A stretch of 64,000 nt of DNA from Turnera subulata. Taxonomy: Eukaryota > Streptophyta > Magnoliopsida > Malpighiales > Passifloraceae. The number at the start of each line of letters is the position of its first letter. The first letter of the stretch is position 1. The position numbers were made by a program, and so were the translations under genes. This document shows positions 46,864-59,478 of the stretch, piece after piece. The stretch lies in assembly GCA_028386065.3 (NCBI GenBank), contig JAKUCV010003650.1:265153-329152 (forward strand). Reading direction: 5' to 3'. The notes beneath the pieces were generated by a model. That model had not been told where the DNA came from. It worked only from the letters and a program-made list of their open reading frames with translations, and searched no databases.

Positions 46864-47301
46864 CAAGGTTATCAAAACCGGGCCGGTTCGTCCGGTTAAC
46901 CCGGTTCAACCGCTTTTTCAGCAAAGTCCCGGTCCGGTTCACTGGAAAAAATCCCCCTGTTACACAACCATTTTGAACCGGCCGGTTTTTACCGGTTGAA
47001 TCTCTTTTTTTTATTTAAAAGTTTTAAAAATGGTGAGAGTAAGACTTGGACCCTTGACCTCCTAATAATATTTAAAGTCATTAACCAACTAAACTATTAC
47101 AAATTAGTGTTATCTTTACATAAGTTTTAGTATATATAATAACTTCAATTTTGACCATAAAATTATTATAATGAATATATTTTGACGTTTTCTTAAAAAT
47201 TAATATATTTTAATAAAACGGTTGAACCTCCGGTTGAACTCCGGTTTTCCTTGAACATCCCCTTCGCCGGTTCAATGGCCGGTCCAGTTTTCAAAACCTT
47301 G
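46864..47301. mobile_element. hAT-type MITE (438 bp) with 8-bp target duplication
   Basis: GTCTCACC at 46856-46863 and 47302-47309 flanks ends CAAGGTTATCAAAACCGG and, inverted, CAAGGTTTTGAAAACTGG. A at position 2 and G at position 5 of the terminal repeat plus an 8-bp duplication fit hAT transposons. If the shared G is counted in the flank the duplication is 9 bp, so a Mutator-type origin is possible. Subterminal regions are packed with CCGGTT/AACCGG repeats, as expected for transposase binding sites. There is no coding capacity. Confidence 0.8.
47042..47096 (-). other. tRNA-like A and B boxes inside the MITE
   Basis: On the minus strand TAGTTTAGTTG (47096-47086) fits the Pol III A-box consensus TRGYnnAnnnG. 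GGTCCAAGTCT (47052-47042) fits the B box with two mismatches. Spacing is about 35 nt, within the tRNA/SINE range. Probably a decayed SINE or tRNA fragment captured by the MITE. Confidence 0.5.
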
Positions 47302-49148
47302 GTCTCACCACTAAAGAGTCCACTTAGTAGCCAAGTAAAATTATGGTAATATTTTCCATTTAAATTAGAAGGAACCTATATCGAATCTAAATTAAAGTAG
47401 ACTTTTTTTTTAAGCTTATACGGATTGTCATAGTGGTAAACAACTGTATTTGATTGGAACCCATTTTTTTGGTATTTATTGGATTTTATTGGCAATGCAA
47501 ATCAACCCATTCATTTGATCAATCGTAACAAGATGGACACCGACATATCCGAATATCTTTTAATTAACCAATAAAATAATTACCAATTTTTTATTTACTA
47601 AAGGAAATATTTAAATTATTTTGAATAAGTTAGTAGAAACAATAAATAAGGAAAATAAACGCATGGTGGTAATCACTAGTATTTAACTTTATTAACTTCC
47701 ACAAAAATTAAAACTAAATGGAAACGTTATTTCCCACTCAACATTCTTGATTTTGCAAATATTGAAAACCTATTTGGAAGGCTGTTTTATTTTTACCTTT
47801 TGACAAAACAAAATCTCACGCAGTAATAAACCCCACGGCCCCCGAGAAAACACGTGAAGATAACGTCACTTTTTTTGCAAATAAAACTAATTTCCATATT
47901 TTTCAAATAGTTTCTTTTTCTTTTCCTCTTTTTTATTTACCCAATGGAGGAAGGTATAAAGATTAAAAATTTCCAACTGCAATAGAAGAGAATATTTCAA
48001 GATTAAACAGCGGAATCCGTGAAGAGAACAAATTGTCGAGCCAAATTCAAAATCCCTAAACTCTCTATTTCCGCCTTTTATAAAAATTCCATTCTATCAC
48101 CGCCTCAAAAGTGGAAAACCCCCAATTCTCCCAATATAAGGAGTAGCGTGGTTTAGAGCTGAAGATTTAATTTTGACTCCTCTCTCCATCTGGGTAAGTT
48201 GGATTCTCTGCTTGTCTTTGTTTTTTCGATCCAAAGTTTGCCCCTTTTTTCTGGGTTCTTGGAGGATGATTAATGGGTCTTCTGGGTTACCAATCAGAGA
48301 GTGATGGGTCTAATAGCAACTGCACGGAACCAGTTTGTTGTTTCAGTTGTGGTCTTTTCCTTGCATGTGGCTGGCTACTTAAAGTTTGAAACTTTCATGT
48401 TCGATTGGAGGGATTTGGATCTTGTGGTTGCTGTCTTAGTCGAGATTGGAGGGTTAGTGTGATGTTTATTAGTGGGTTGGGGAGATTTAATTGTGGGTTT
48501 TAATTTTGCTATTCGCAAAATAAGTGTACTGTGGTATGGGGTGTTAGGTTGAGGAGAATTATTGAGGAATGCGGTGGCTATAGTAGCAACTGGTCCAAAC
48601 CTTTCTCCTTCTTGTGAATCTGTGAGATTGTATAATCATCTGCTGAGTTTGGGGTTAGGTTTACCATAACTTGATCGCATTTTTCGTGCATTATTTTGGG
48701 GTGCTTGTCAAAATATACTTATTTGGCAGAAGAATGTGATTTTATTGTCGTGATAAGCTTGTAAGGTTTTTGAATGCTGAAATTTTGGAAGTAGGAGCAG
48801 TTGCTGTGAGGATTGACTTTGTATTTATTGTATTGTGATTCAGTTCCTTTTTTTTTTTTCCGTTTTGTTTTGTAGGCTCTTGAAGAAGGTGTTCATACTG
48901 ACTTCAATTCTTTGACACACAGGCCCGCTGAAGATATATCAAGGGCTGGTGAATCTGATTGTGTTATCCCTTTTAGCTTCCCTACTTGTCAAGTTCTGGG
49001 AAGTTGGATTCTTGTCTATTCGTCCTGATATTGATGGAAATTCCATCGCTGGAGCAGTAGGGAATTAGCTTCAACGGAATTGGCATGCAATAAGTTGTGT
49101 GGTTAGAAGGCAAGTTTTCAAGATTGGTCAGCTGAAAACGTCGCAGGA

Positions 49149-51368
49149 ATGTCTAGAGGCCAATCTCCAAGGAGTACTGAGACTTGGAAAAGAGCTTCAG
49201 AAAGGTACAAATCAAGAGAAACCAATGATGTCATAGATGTTGATAGTGATGAAGTACCTGATGTCATCATTATTGATCCCCCTGAGCCTTCAGAGTGGAC
49301 CTCTCCTAATACTAGCACATCTGAGAGAGGCACAAGCCCTGAATACAAGAATGTTATATGCATTGACGATGATGACAATGAAAGTGGTGATTCAGGAAGT
49401 TCCAAGAACGGTTTTGAACAGGGAGGAAATGAAGATCCTTATTTTATGTCAGGTGATGAATCCCAGACTTCTTCTGGTTCATCATATGATCATTTTGCTC
49501 ATACTCAATCTAAGAAGTTTCAGCCTGCTTACAACCTGGGAAAAAAATCTGCTTCCCCAAAGGCATCAAAGTATCAGGCTACTTTCTCAAGGAATACCTC
49601 ACCTTCTAACAAGCAAAAATTTTGGCCTTATTCATCATCAGACAGTGATGATTCTGATAGTGATATTCTGGAAGATTCCTCGGGAAATATCCGTGAAGAA
49701 TGGGAGAAGGCTTCATTAAGGAAGAAAGCTGGTGTGAATCATACAAAAAGCCAGTATGATTTTCATGAAGAGGCTAGTTCCATGCGAAATAGTGCTCCTA
49801 AGAATACTAATGCAGATGGAGTGGACGAAGAACCAAACACAACTAGTTCAAGCAGTGCAAATGAAGTGGATGAAGGACCAAACACAACTAGTCCAACCAG
49901 TGCAAATGAAGTGGATGAAGGACCAAACACAACTAGTCCAACCAGTGCAAATGAAGTGGATGAAGGACCAAACACAACTAGTCCAACCAGTGCAAATGAA
50001 GTGGATGAAGGACCAAACACAACTAGTCCAACCAGTGCAAATGGTAAGGGCGGTATCCTGAGTCATGAAGGTGTGGTTTATGATATGGCTGATAAATCGA
50101 ATCAAGATAATCAAGGCGATGCTTTGGAAGGGATAATTCAGCAGGATATTTCAGATAGAATTTTTTGCGACACTCAAGGTGCTAATCAGATGCCTTCTGG
50201 ATCCATTATTGAAGATAGAGAAATTATCAAGAAAACTGATGCGTACAAGCGTGCTCAAGAAGAAGAATGGGCATCCAGACAGAGAGAGCTACAAATTCAG
50301 GTTTGTCTCTGATATCTCCACATCATAATCTTTCATGCTTATAATTAGAAAATACAGAAAAATAGATATAGACCATAAATAAGTTTTTTTTTTCTTTCAC
50401 AATGTTAATTTGCAAATACTGCTAGTACTCGTATTTATAAAATAACCTTCCATATTGCAGGCAGAAGAAGCAAGGCGGTTGAGAAAGAGGAGAAAAGCTG
50501 AAGCAATGCGTCTAGCGGAAATGGAGAAAAGACAAAAACAGCGGTTGGATGAGGTTCGGGAGGCACAGAAAAAGGTGTTGATTTCTACCTCTCCCTTTTA
50601 CAGTATCCTTGCACAACTTCCCCATTTTACCTTTCTATTTGTCACCAGCGATTACATTCTTAGTTCTGTGTTGTTCATCTTTCTGTTAAGGTTTTATTTT
50701 CCTTTAAGGTGATTTGAGAATTGAGCTTGATTTATTTTTATAATTTTGGTTGTACCAAACATAGGATGAGGAAATTTTGAGTTTGAAAGAGCAGCTAAGA
50801 GTCGAGGTAAGAAGGGAACTCTATAAACTGGAAGCTAACTCCATGGATATGGCCTCACTTCTTCGTGGCCTTGGAATCACTGTTGATGGAGGTTTCTACC
50901 CTTTCTCTTCACAGGTGAGTTGCATGCTCTAGCTTCACTCTAAAAGAAATTTCAGACGAACTAAACATCTTTGATTTATAACAGAAGTGTCCAAAATATA
51001 GATAAAATGAAGGAATTGGACGACTAGGTCTCATAACCAATAGAAAGTTTCCCCTTCTACCTCTCCGTTTTTCTTGGTTCCTTTGCCTGTACCTCGTAAA
51101 TTTTCCCCTTCCATGCTAGCACTTTGCCTTTGAATGTACCTCGTAAATTTTCCCCTTCCATGCTAGCACTTTGCCTTTGAATGTACCTCGTAAATTTGTT
51201 AATCCTATTTCCATGCGTCGATGGACATTTCAGGTACGTGTGGCTTATAAAAAGGCCCTGCTCCGGTTCCATCCCGACCGATCATCAACAAGCGACCTCC
51301 GTCAACAAATTGAAGCTGAGGAAATTTTTAAACTTATAACCCGTGCAAAAGAGAAATTTATGTTGTGA
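49149..51368 (+). CDS. J-domain protein with three SUMO-interaction-like motifs
   Basis: The model has four exons: 49149-50300, 50461-50574, 50765-50914 and 51234-51368, GT-AG and phase 0, encoding 516 aa. A 5' leader intron is likely at 48194-48875. The N terminus has VIDVDSDE (28-35), VIIID (39-43) and VICIDDDD (69-76), each a hydrophobic core followed by acids, the SUMO-interacting-motif pattern. Residues ~225-299 are five copies of a 15-aa repeat (NEVDEGPNTTSPTSA). Residues ~385-450 are a charged helix. The C terminus AYKKALLRFHPDR has the HPD (485-487) of a J domain, the part that stimulates Hsp70 ATPase, placed last as in auxilin-like proteins. Function is not known to me; a nuclear, SUMO-linked Hsp70 co-chaperone is inference. 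Two tiny uORFs (49034-49060 and near 49084) precede the ATG. Confidence 0.75.
49821..50045 (+). repeat. In-frame 45-bp tandem repeat in the J-domain gene
   Basis: There are five units of 45 bp. The first is diverged; the following four are almost identical, so recent expansion by whole codons is likely. The repeats encode NEVDEGPNTTSPTSA. Confidence 0.95.
51080..51200. repeat. ~47-bp tandem repeat in last intron of the J-domain gene
   Basis: TGTACCTCGTAAATTTTCCC followed by TTCCATGCTAGCACTTTGCC occurs twice, with a partial third copy up to TGTACCTCGTAAATTTG. It lies just upstream of the J-domain exon acceptor (51233). Confidence 0.85.
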
Positions 51369-52448
51369 CATGGTGAGAGAACAAATCAGAACGCATTCAG
51401 TTTCAGATTTTCATTACTCCTTACAACTTCTCTATAGTAGAGTTTTTGGTTCCGATGTGCCTAGATATTTTATTCTCACACCAAAGTTATTAGGTTTTTG
51501 CTTAACCTTGTGATTTATCTGTAAAGTCTCTTGTAGTATTGGATGACAGTTCATAGAGGACTATGAACAAACAAAGGGAGCATCTTAAGGTTCCATAATT
51601 CTTGTGTTTATGTCTCCTCATGGTTTCTTAAGAAGGAGATAAAGAATAGTTGCTTGCTACTGCGGGGATGGTGGCACTTGTTTTTTCTGTACTTTAAACG
51701 GAAAAGGCGCCATAAATAATCGCCATGGACATCTACAGGAAAATTCCAAAACATAAATTTTGCTACGAGGAGAGATTAGTTCAGGTGGATGAGATATACT
51801 CTTCTACTACAAAAAAAAAAAGAAAAAAAGTCTTATATGCAGACTTCTGTGCAGCTTTTCCCCATTCAAAAGCTAATATTGCGCTAAAATGTAAGCACGC
51901 CTAAGAACCGACTGAAAGGCAAGTATTCATCGAAATAGACTGCTCGAAATCCAAATAACAAAAACTTAATGTTACAGTTGATTGGAAATATAGCCAAACA
52001 CCAACACGTTAAATGGCTAATATTGCATAGGAAGACATCAAGAAAATATTGAGAATCTTGTGTTCTAAATAATAGAAATGGCCGGACTATCTGGCTAATG
52101 TTAAAAGTAGCATAGAGAGGAAGGCAAAAAATGTCTTGTCCAATTGCTGAAAAATTATTACAAGAATTGCTAAGTAACAAGTAATTCTACAGTTTGCAGA
52201 AGGGGAAAGAAACCCCATCCAAAATTGAATATTTTTCACGCCTCTTCACCTAATAAATATGAATTAACAATTGTATAGAACCCAACCTTTTCCTTTAAGA
52301 AACTATAACAAAAAAGGAGCAAAAAGAAAGAGGAACCAGCAAAGCCAAAATTTTCTACTTCTGACTCTACGATACTGTGAGTCCTGACCTGAGTGTTTAG
52401 AACTACTTGAGATTGCATGAATCATCAATCTTCAAGAAGTAGCCTATT
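51369..52448. other. Tail-to-tail intergenic region, J-domain gene to GAUT11
   Basis: 3' flanks of two converging genes. No protein was recognised; the frame at 51884-52180 is unsupported. Confidence 0.5.
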
Positions 52449-55400
52449 TCAACTTGTGATACAATCTTGATAATATGGATGGCTCTGATTTATGTACCTT
52501 TCCCACAGAGGCTTATATCTAGCAATGGCCAGTTTCAGCCAAGGCTTCATATTCCCATTGAAGTGAATTACTGCAGCACTCTCAATGAGACGGTTGTCAA
52601 TGTTGACATCATACCCCAATCCTAATACATGCCATCTCCTATCAAGTGGCTCTGTCAGGCCATAAAAAGCTAGAAGAGCTGCTGGAAGTGTTCCCAGCTT
52701 CCATAATGTCCGATCAGCATTCTGCTCCATCCAGTAATGATAGTGTGTAGTCACATTTGCTTTCCTCCAAGCAATCAAATCAAAAACGTTCATGCCAAAT
52801 GCCCAACCACATGCCTGTGGATCGAACTTCGAGCTGATGGTTGGGTTTGAAAAATTGAGGTACTTGTAATAACGATGAAATGCTTCCAGACAAGTTTCCA
52901 CGGCTCCATTGACATTCCCGTGCAAATCCAACGAGAAAAGTCGGGTCAGATCTTTTTGGACAACAACATCATCATCGAGAAACACCACCTTTTCTAGTTG
53001 TGGATAGATCTCCGGGATATAGAAGCGAAGGTGATTCAGCAAGGATAGATACTTAGGATTCCTTAGCTTTGGCTCAACCTTTACATCCTGATCAGCCCCA
53101 AAATAGTATGCCCGTGTATCTTCATCAAAAAGCTGTTTGACAACAGGCGCATAAGAAGCATTCAACCAAGAGAACTCTTCTATATTCTGCACTTCTATCG
53201 TGGCCCCTTTGAAGTCATTGCTTAGGAACCAGGCTTGCATAGCCCCATAGCTGATTCCATTTGTAACAATGTGGAAGACAAGCTGTTTCGGATGGTCAGC
53301 ATTGGAGATCGTGGAGTTGACAACCACAGAGGTTGCCAGCACATTGTCAGAGAATATACAGAAGTGGTAGAGATTATTATCCACAACTCGTGGAGAACTT
53401 CTCTTCTCCTCTGCAAGTTCTTGTAGAGAAAGCTTCTTAAGCCAATCAGCAGTGAGCTTTATTTTAAGACAATGCAGGCTCTTTGGCAAAGCTTCGGCCG
53501 CCAATTGCCCAAACACTGTGCCCTGAACTGTTGCTGCATTTGCACGTTCTTCCAAGGCTTGAATATGAGATTTCATTGTCATTATAGTGGTTGCGATGTC
53601 ATAATGAGCATCTTGTGCCTTGAAAATTAGATGGGCTAGGCTACTAATAATTGGCTCTGCTTCTTCTAGTGTTACTGGCTCTCCTCTCATGGCTGCTTTA
53701 GAAAGCAAAAGTTGGCAACTTCTAATCTTTTTGCTCAGCTCCCAAGCAAGGTGAAGGTTGCTATGCTCCTTTGCAATGATGACATAAGCCTTTCCAAGTG
53801 TCATTTGTTCTGCCAGCTGCCTTGAAAATGAGCTTGCACTTAATATTTCTTTTGTAAAATTCAAACCTTCACGTTTCACTGGCTCAGTTCTTGTATTTTT
53901 ATCCTGGAAAAGGTCAGCACTTAGTAAGTCCATATATTCACAATGCCACAAACATGACGTTGATCCCCATCTAGAACTGTGATGTTATCACCGTGCAGCA
54001 GCATTTATGGACACTAAGGAGCTCTGTAGAATTAATAGGTAGAATCAATTGAAAGAATAAAATCGGTTTTGAAGGGATTAATACAATCATGTCTAAAAAC
54101 TATCAAAAAACTCCTTGCCCTAATTCATATTGGCTTACACTTCACAACAAGCCTTGCAATACAAAGAAAAGAAGCCACAGCAGTTTATAGAAGAAGAAAA
54201 ATATACTGCTTTCTTCAAATATTGTCAGAAAACTTTTGCAACTTCAACATCATTTGGAATATTAAGCAACATAGACTTTGAGGAAATATGCTACAAAACA
54301 ATTTCGCATCTTTTAGAATGACACAGTGAGTCTGGACTAGCCTCCTGGACTGAACCCCCATTCACTTGAGTAGGCCTAGACATAATAATTAAAAGAAAAG
54401 AAACCTTATAGGGGAAAAAAAGCATTTGGAACATTAATCTCCCTAAGCAGTATGTAATCCAGTAAACCCAGTATGTCCATGGTCACATCGCATTCTAAAT
54501 CGGCTTTAGTAATACCTGTAAAGGCGACAGTTTTTACATAAGAAACCATTAGAACTAACACAGAATTTAGAATTCATAACATCTTGATAATTCGCATTAC
54601 TTTCCATACAAAGTGGAAATCCAATGGTTTATTCCTGATCCTAGTTAAGTTAGTGATTCAAGATCTACAAACTAGTATAATGATACATCAATGCTATTGC
54701 TTGATGAATAAGACTCTTGATTTCAGATTGCCGCCTCTAGCTCTGAACTCATCTTAAGCACAGAACTGATAAAAACAGAATTTAAGACCACATTTGCACA
54801 TACGAAATGCCACCAGTTCATGGTAAGAGACAAAAAGAATACAAGCAAAACTTGAATCCCTGTAGTTGCTTTTGCACTATATTTCCAAGCATCTTGAGGC
54901 TATTAAATGCTAATCACTCCAACCTGGACCTCAGAAACGATGGACGCTTAGACAGATGTACTGTCTCCCAACCACCGAGGCTAGGAAGAGACAAGATCAA
55001 ATTTCCAATAGATGTCAGGATCTTCCTCACCGAAAATCAAACACAAGCAAAATGTGAATGCCATGGAATTTAATCATTGAATCACACAAAGAACATAAGA
55101 TCCCATCTCATGATTTCCTGTGCCAGAATCATTACAAGGCTAATGTGCCTATCAACCACAAAGTAACAAAACCACATAACCCCTAATGCTTTAACGATTG
55201 AAAGAGCATATGTTATCAACAGATAAGACTTCCTATATGCCGCTAGATGAATCGAGTGCCTAGTTCATCAACCCAAATCACTTCCAGAAACACACAAAGA
55301 TCACCAGGGATATAAAAAGCAAAAGACACGGGTCTCTAAAGACTCACCATTACAGGCTTCTCCACGCGATCCTCGTGGTGATTGTGGTGAAAAACAAACA

Positions 55401-55500
55401 ACACCAATCCTCCAATCACGAACATCCCAAGAAGCGCCCAGATCCACTGCGAAAGCCTCCTCCTTGCCGGGCGCCGGAACTCCGCCGGCCGCCTCCGCAT
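52449..55500 (-). CDS. GAUT11: GAUT11-type galacturonosyltransferase (GT8)
   Basis: The model has two exons (minus): 55348-55500 and 52449-53903, joined by a GT-AG intron of 1444 bp, encoding 535 aa, the family length. Exon 1 gives a short basic cytosolic tail (MRRRPAEFRRPARRRLSQW) and a single membrane anchor (IWALLGMFVIGGLVLFVF), a type II Golgi topology. The stem (about 60-220) is helical. The GT8 catalytic domain includes NNLYHFCIFSDNVLATSVVV, FLDDDVVVQ near residue 360 (the DxD site for Mn and UDP), CGWAFGMNVFDL and WHVLGLGYDVN, with HFNGNMKPWL near the end. Wording of these motifs is closest to GAUT11, more than GAUT10, in my memory of the family. Such enzymes use UDP-galacturonic acid to build pectin homogalacturonan; GAUT11 is linked to seed mucilage. 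Confidence 0.9.
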
Positions 55501-58300
55501 CTTTCCCTGATCCCTTCCCCACAATTCACCACCGAGGAATCAAGAATCCAAACAAGCTCATCTCCCAAGATTCATGCTTTTCAACCAAGAAACCATCAAA
55601 ACCACCGACCAATAACAACCAAGCACTCCTCTCTCTCACCACCACCCTATAACGAGAAGAGTGGCAGACACACACACAAAAAAAAAAAAGAATAAAAGAA
55701 GCAATCAAGGACTAACGAATAACAGCCAAGGAATCAAAGAAACGTAAGTCACAATAAAGGGTTCAGTGTATTCTGTACGTAGGTGGGTTATTTAAAATGG
55801 AAAGAGAAGAAATAGGAGCGGGGTGTGATCTGGGTTTTGTTGTGTGTGCCTTTTATGAAGAGTAAAGCGGCCAAAGATACAGACTTTATTACGAGATGGG
55901 TACTTTCTCTCTTTGACTGTGATGCCGGTGTGGCTGTGAAAGAGTGTGTTTAGTGTGTTTTTGGAGGAAGCTGAAGTATCAGGGGGAAAGGAACAAGAAA
56001 AGGCAACTAGCCAGCACATGACAATGCAGGCATGTGATATTTTAATTTTCCCATCTATGTTGTATCGTTTGGTTGGTGAAAGAAAAATTAAGAGAAAAAA
56101 AATTATGGAGGAAAAGATTAGTAAAACTGCCATGTATATGCTTATGAAATTACTTCATTTTCTTTTTTCAATTTTAGGAGCAAGATAGGGTGCAAAATGC
56201 TGGCAAAAATCTGAAATTTCAAAACTTTTGTATTGGTTCTTTTGTTTATCGTTTGTTGTTTTTCTTTTCCGTCTTTGATGATGAGGCTTGAGAGGGTCGT
56301 AGACTAGTTTATCTGTATTTCAAAAAAAAAAGTGGGATTAGATCTTGTTCCCATGCCTTATCTCTTTACTCTAATAAACTCGAAAGTTTGTTCTATTAGT
56401 ATTAGCACAAAATAAATCGGTCTAACATTGCTGTTATTTCATTCATTTCTTTTTTTAAAAGAAATTTAGATAAACTTACTCATGGGATACGTATGGTAGA
56501 AAAGAAAATTAACATTCTCGCTCCATATCATATCCAGCATCCTTGGAATGTTTTACCTTTGTAGCACTATGTAACAGAATATCAAGCGACATTACTAGTG
56601 AAAGTTGGTTGTTTGGTGTACAGTTTAGTTTCACTCTGGCGTCATATAGGCTACGGCAGCTAATTGGTCCTAAATTGCTAGCTAATTGATTACCAAAAAA
56701 AGATATTACTACTTGCTTTGGCACTGAGTTTCTATAACCACGTCGTTACTAAGTGGCCAAAAACAGATTGTGCAAAGATTCTGATAAAACGCAATTGTCT
56801 GAAGGTACAAGATCCCTACTTTACTGCCTTGATTTTGCAAAATCTTGGCTTACACACTAATCAACATGCCTTAGTCCCAATTCTCGGCATACTTGAGAAA
56901 ATAAGAGCTGCATTATTCCTCATCTGCTGTTGCTCTATTTAATTAGTGGCATCTCCACACGGGCTTGGTGTGGTCTTTTTGTTTTGTTTGATGGGGTTAA
57001 CAATTGACCACGGTTGTGTCTCTGTGGAGAGTGGACTCTGGAATCTCCACCAGACCAAATTTCCTGTCAGATTTTCACTTTTTCTTACCTGGAAAACCAT
57101 ATTTATTGCAAATACACTTACCACCAATCTGATACCTGAACATCAAATAAATAAATTGGCATAACATGGGCTGGCCTGGCAGAACTGCCAGTCTCATCAT
57201 GTTCACTTGGATTTTGGAAGAAAAATTGAAGAATCTTCTTTTGCATTGCATCTGTTTTTTTAACCATTGTCTATAATTTTTACAAAACTCTCCACAAAAT
57301 AAAACTTGCGTTTTCTTATGAGCATATTATTCCTACTTCCTAAAGAAGCAAACAAATATAACAAAGGGTAACCTTCAGAACATGAATTGCCATGAACTTC
57401 CAACTAAAAGATAAATTAGATCAGAAGAGAGCTTATGGTGCCCTACAGACTTAAAAACACTTCCAACTTGTGTTGCCTCCCTTAGGACAGATCAACGAAA
57501 TAAGGACACATCATGAAGTTGTATGACTACAGACCACGTGTGCTGCTGTTTCTATGTCGCAAACAAGCTGGGATGTCGTCAAAGTCTCAGATGTGCGTAC
57601 TGTTCTTTCAATATAAGCCTTCTGCTGCTGTTTGCATTTCTTTGTAAGGTTCAAACCCTTCCACTTACTACAACAATAGCATTATTTAGAGTATGTGTGT
57701 GTGGCGATTACAGATTGCAGAGCAGAACACAGAATTTTTCAGCAATCTATAATCTGCTAGTTATATTCCTTTCTGCCTGGATTCAATAACTGGATGGAAA
57801 AATTTTCAGAGGTTTTTTTTGTGAGAATGAAGGCCACATAAAGTCACACATGTAACAGAATCTATGAGGATTCCATTTGCCTAAATTCACAAATGGGTTT
57901 GGAATCTTTCTCCCTCTCCCACCATTAAAAAAAAAATAAAAGACAGATTTTAAAAGTAGTGGATCTAGATGATTTTTTTTCTTCACAGAAATTTTTTAAT
58001 TTTTTTTTTTTTAAAAAATAGGTAAAGCAAAGCTACCTCCAAATGGTTGGCCTACATTGAATGCTATCACTTTTTTTTTTTTTTGTCGAAATGCTATCAC
58101 TTTCTATTCATATATACGGAGCCGTTTCATAATCTCCAAATTCCTATTACGATATGTTCAGAAAACGAACCTATTCATGATCGAATGTACTCGATTTTCC
58201 TCCAAATCCGACCTCGTACACAATTAATAGTTCCTTTTGCTTTTTAACATTATGGGACATTGACAAACCCCCGCGCCGATCAAACTGCCAACCCCAACTA
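55501..58300. other. Head-to-head intergenic region, GAUT11 and ER-ANT1
   Basis: This 2.8-kb divergent spacer has no recognised gene. The GAUT11 leader probably reaches about 55760. Frames at 55792-56133, 56718-56942, 57523-57789 and 58047-58247 show no family or splice support. A 13-bp direct repeat around a T-run is at about 58059-58104. Confidence 0.5.
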
Positions 58301-59478
58301 TAAACCAATTCTGCAAATAGAAATCGTGTATTGTTTCCCTTCTATAAGTTCTCTCTCCCTCTTGATGAGACACGCATTGACAATCCCAAAAAAATAACGT
58401 AATCCCCCCAAATTTGCCAACCTTCAATTCCATAATACACAGGTACGTATCTCCCCTATCACCTTATCTGTAAGCATACTTGGAATTTGGCCTCTTCTTG
58501 TATTCCATGGCTGCTCATTATTTGTTGAAGTTTCCATCTTTTCTCGCTTTTCTCTTCCCAAGTTTGGTTAGGGAACAAATAGAGCTATACCCACATTAAG
58601 ACTTGGCGATTAGCTTGCAACTATGAGCTCAAGCTCGCATTTTTAAGTTTTCAGTTTCAATTCCCCATTATGGACAAACTCTGCTTGTTTCTCGCTTTCT
58701 TGTGAGTTCGTCGAGGTTTGATATTTGTGAGAATTTAATTGTGGATGTCAAAGTTTCCTGCTTCTGGATGTACTGTGGAAGTTTAGTTCTTGGAAAGTTT
58801 TGGGTTGCGGGAATACATGTGATTCCGTTCGTGCAGTTTGGATTCCTTTGGAAGTTTAGTTCTTGGAAACCTCATGGTCGGATTTTGTTTCGGTTGTTTA
58901 TCTAGCATTAATCTGGTGGATTTCGGTCTCGAGCTTGAAATTTTGTGCTTTGTCTGCTTAGCAATCTACTTGAGCCGGCCCGTGTGAAGTTGGGTGCTAA
59001 TTGCTTAAGTTAAATGTGTTCTAATGAGGGCTGAGCATGAGCTGACGAGTCTGATTTCAGGGTTGAATTTATAGGTATATTGAAATTTTCTATAAACTAA
59101 AGTGATGATGAATGTAGCAGAAGCTTAGTGCTAAGATGTATATGGTTGGATCTGTGCAAGATTCATGGGCCAACCGGCAAGGGATATGAACATTTTCTTC
59201 TTGTTTTGATGGCTATATCAGATAGAATTGGGATGTAGGGTCCTAGGATAGGTGATTTGTCAATGTTCTTAAGAGATCAGTTGCAGAAGATCAATTTATA
59301 AACTTATGGCTAAACGATGGGCTTCGTGTGATTTTGGATAGAAGAACTTCTATCTTTACTGCATCATCAACTCAGCATGTTCAAGTACTTATTGTGTTTC
59401 TTTTTCACTTATTTTCTGATAATACTCTTCTATTTATCACATTGCAGTATCAAAGAGGGATAGAAAGTACAGCCTGAA

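Larger units (their letters stand above)
45961..48100. other. Asparaginase 3' flank and intergenic region
   Basis: The 180-codon frame at 46015-46557 is most likely 3' untranslated sequence. The hAT-type MITE occupies 46864-47301. The remainder is AT-rich with A-runs and no gene. Sequence after about 47800 is probably the promoter of the J-domain gene. Confidence 0.5.
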
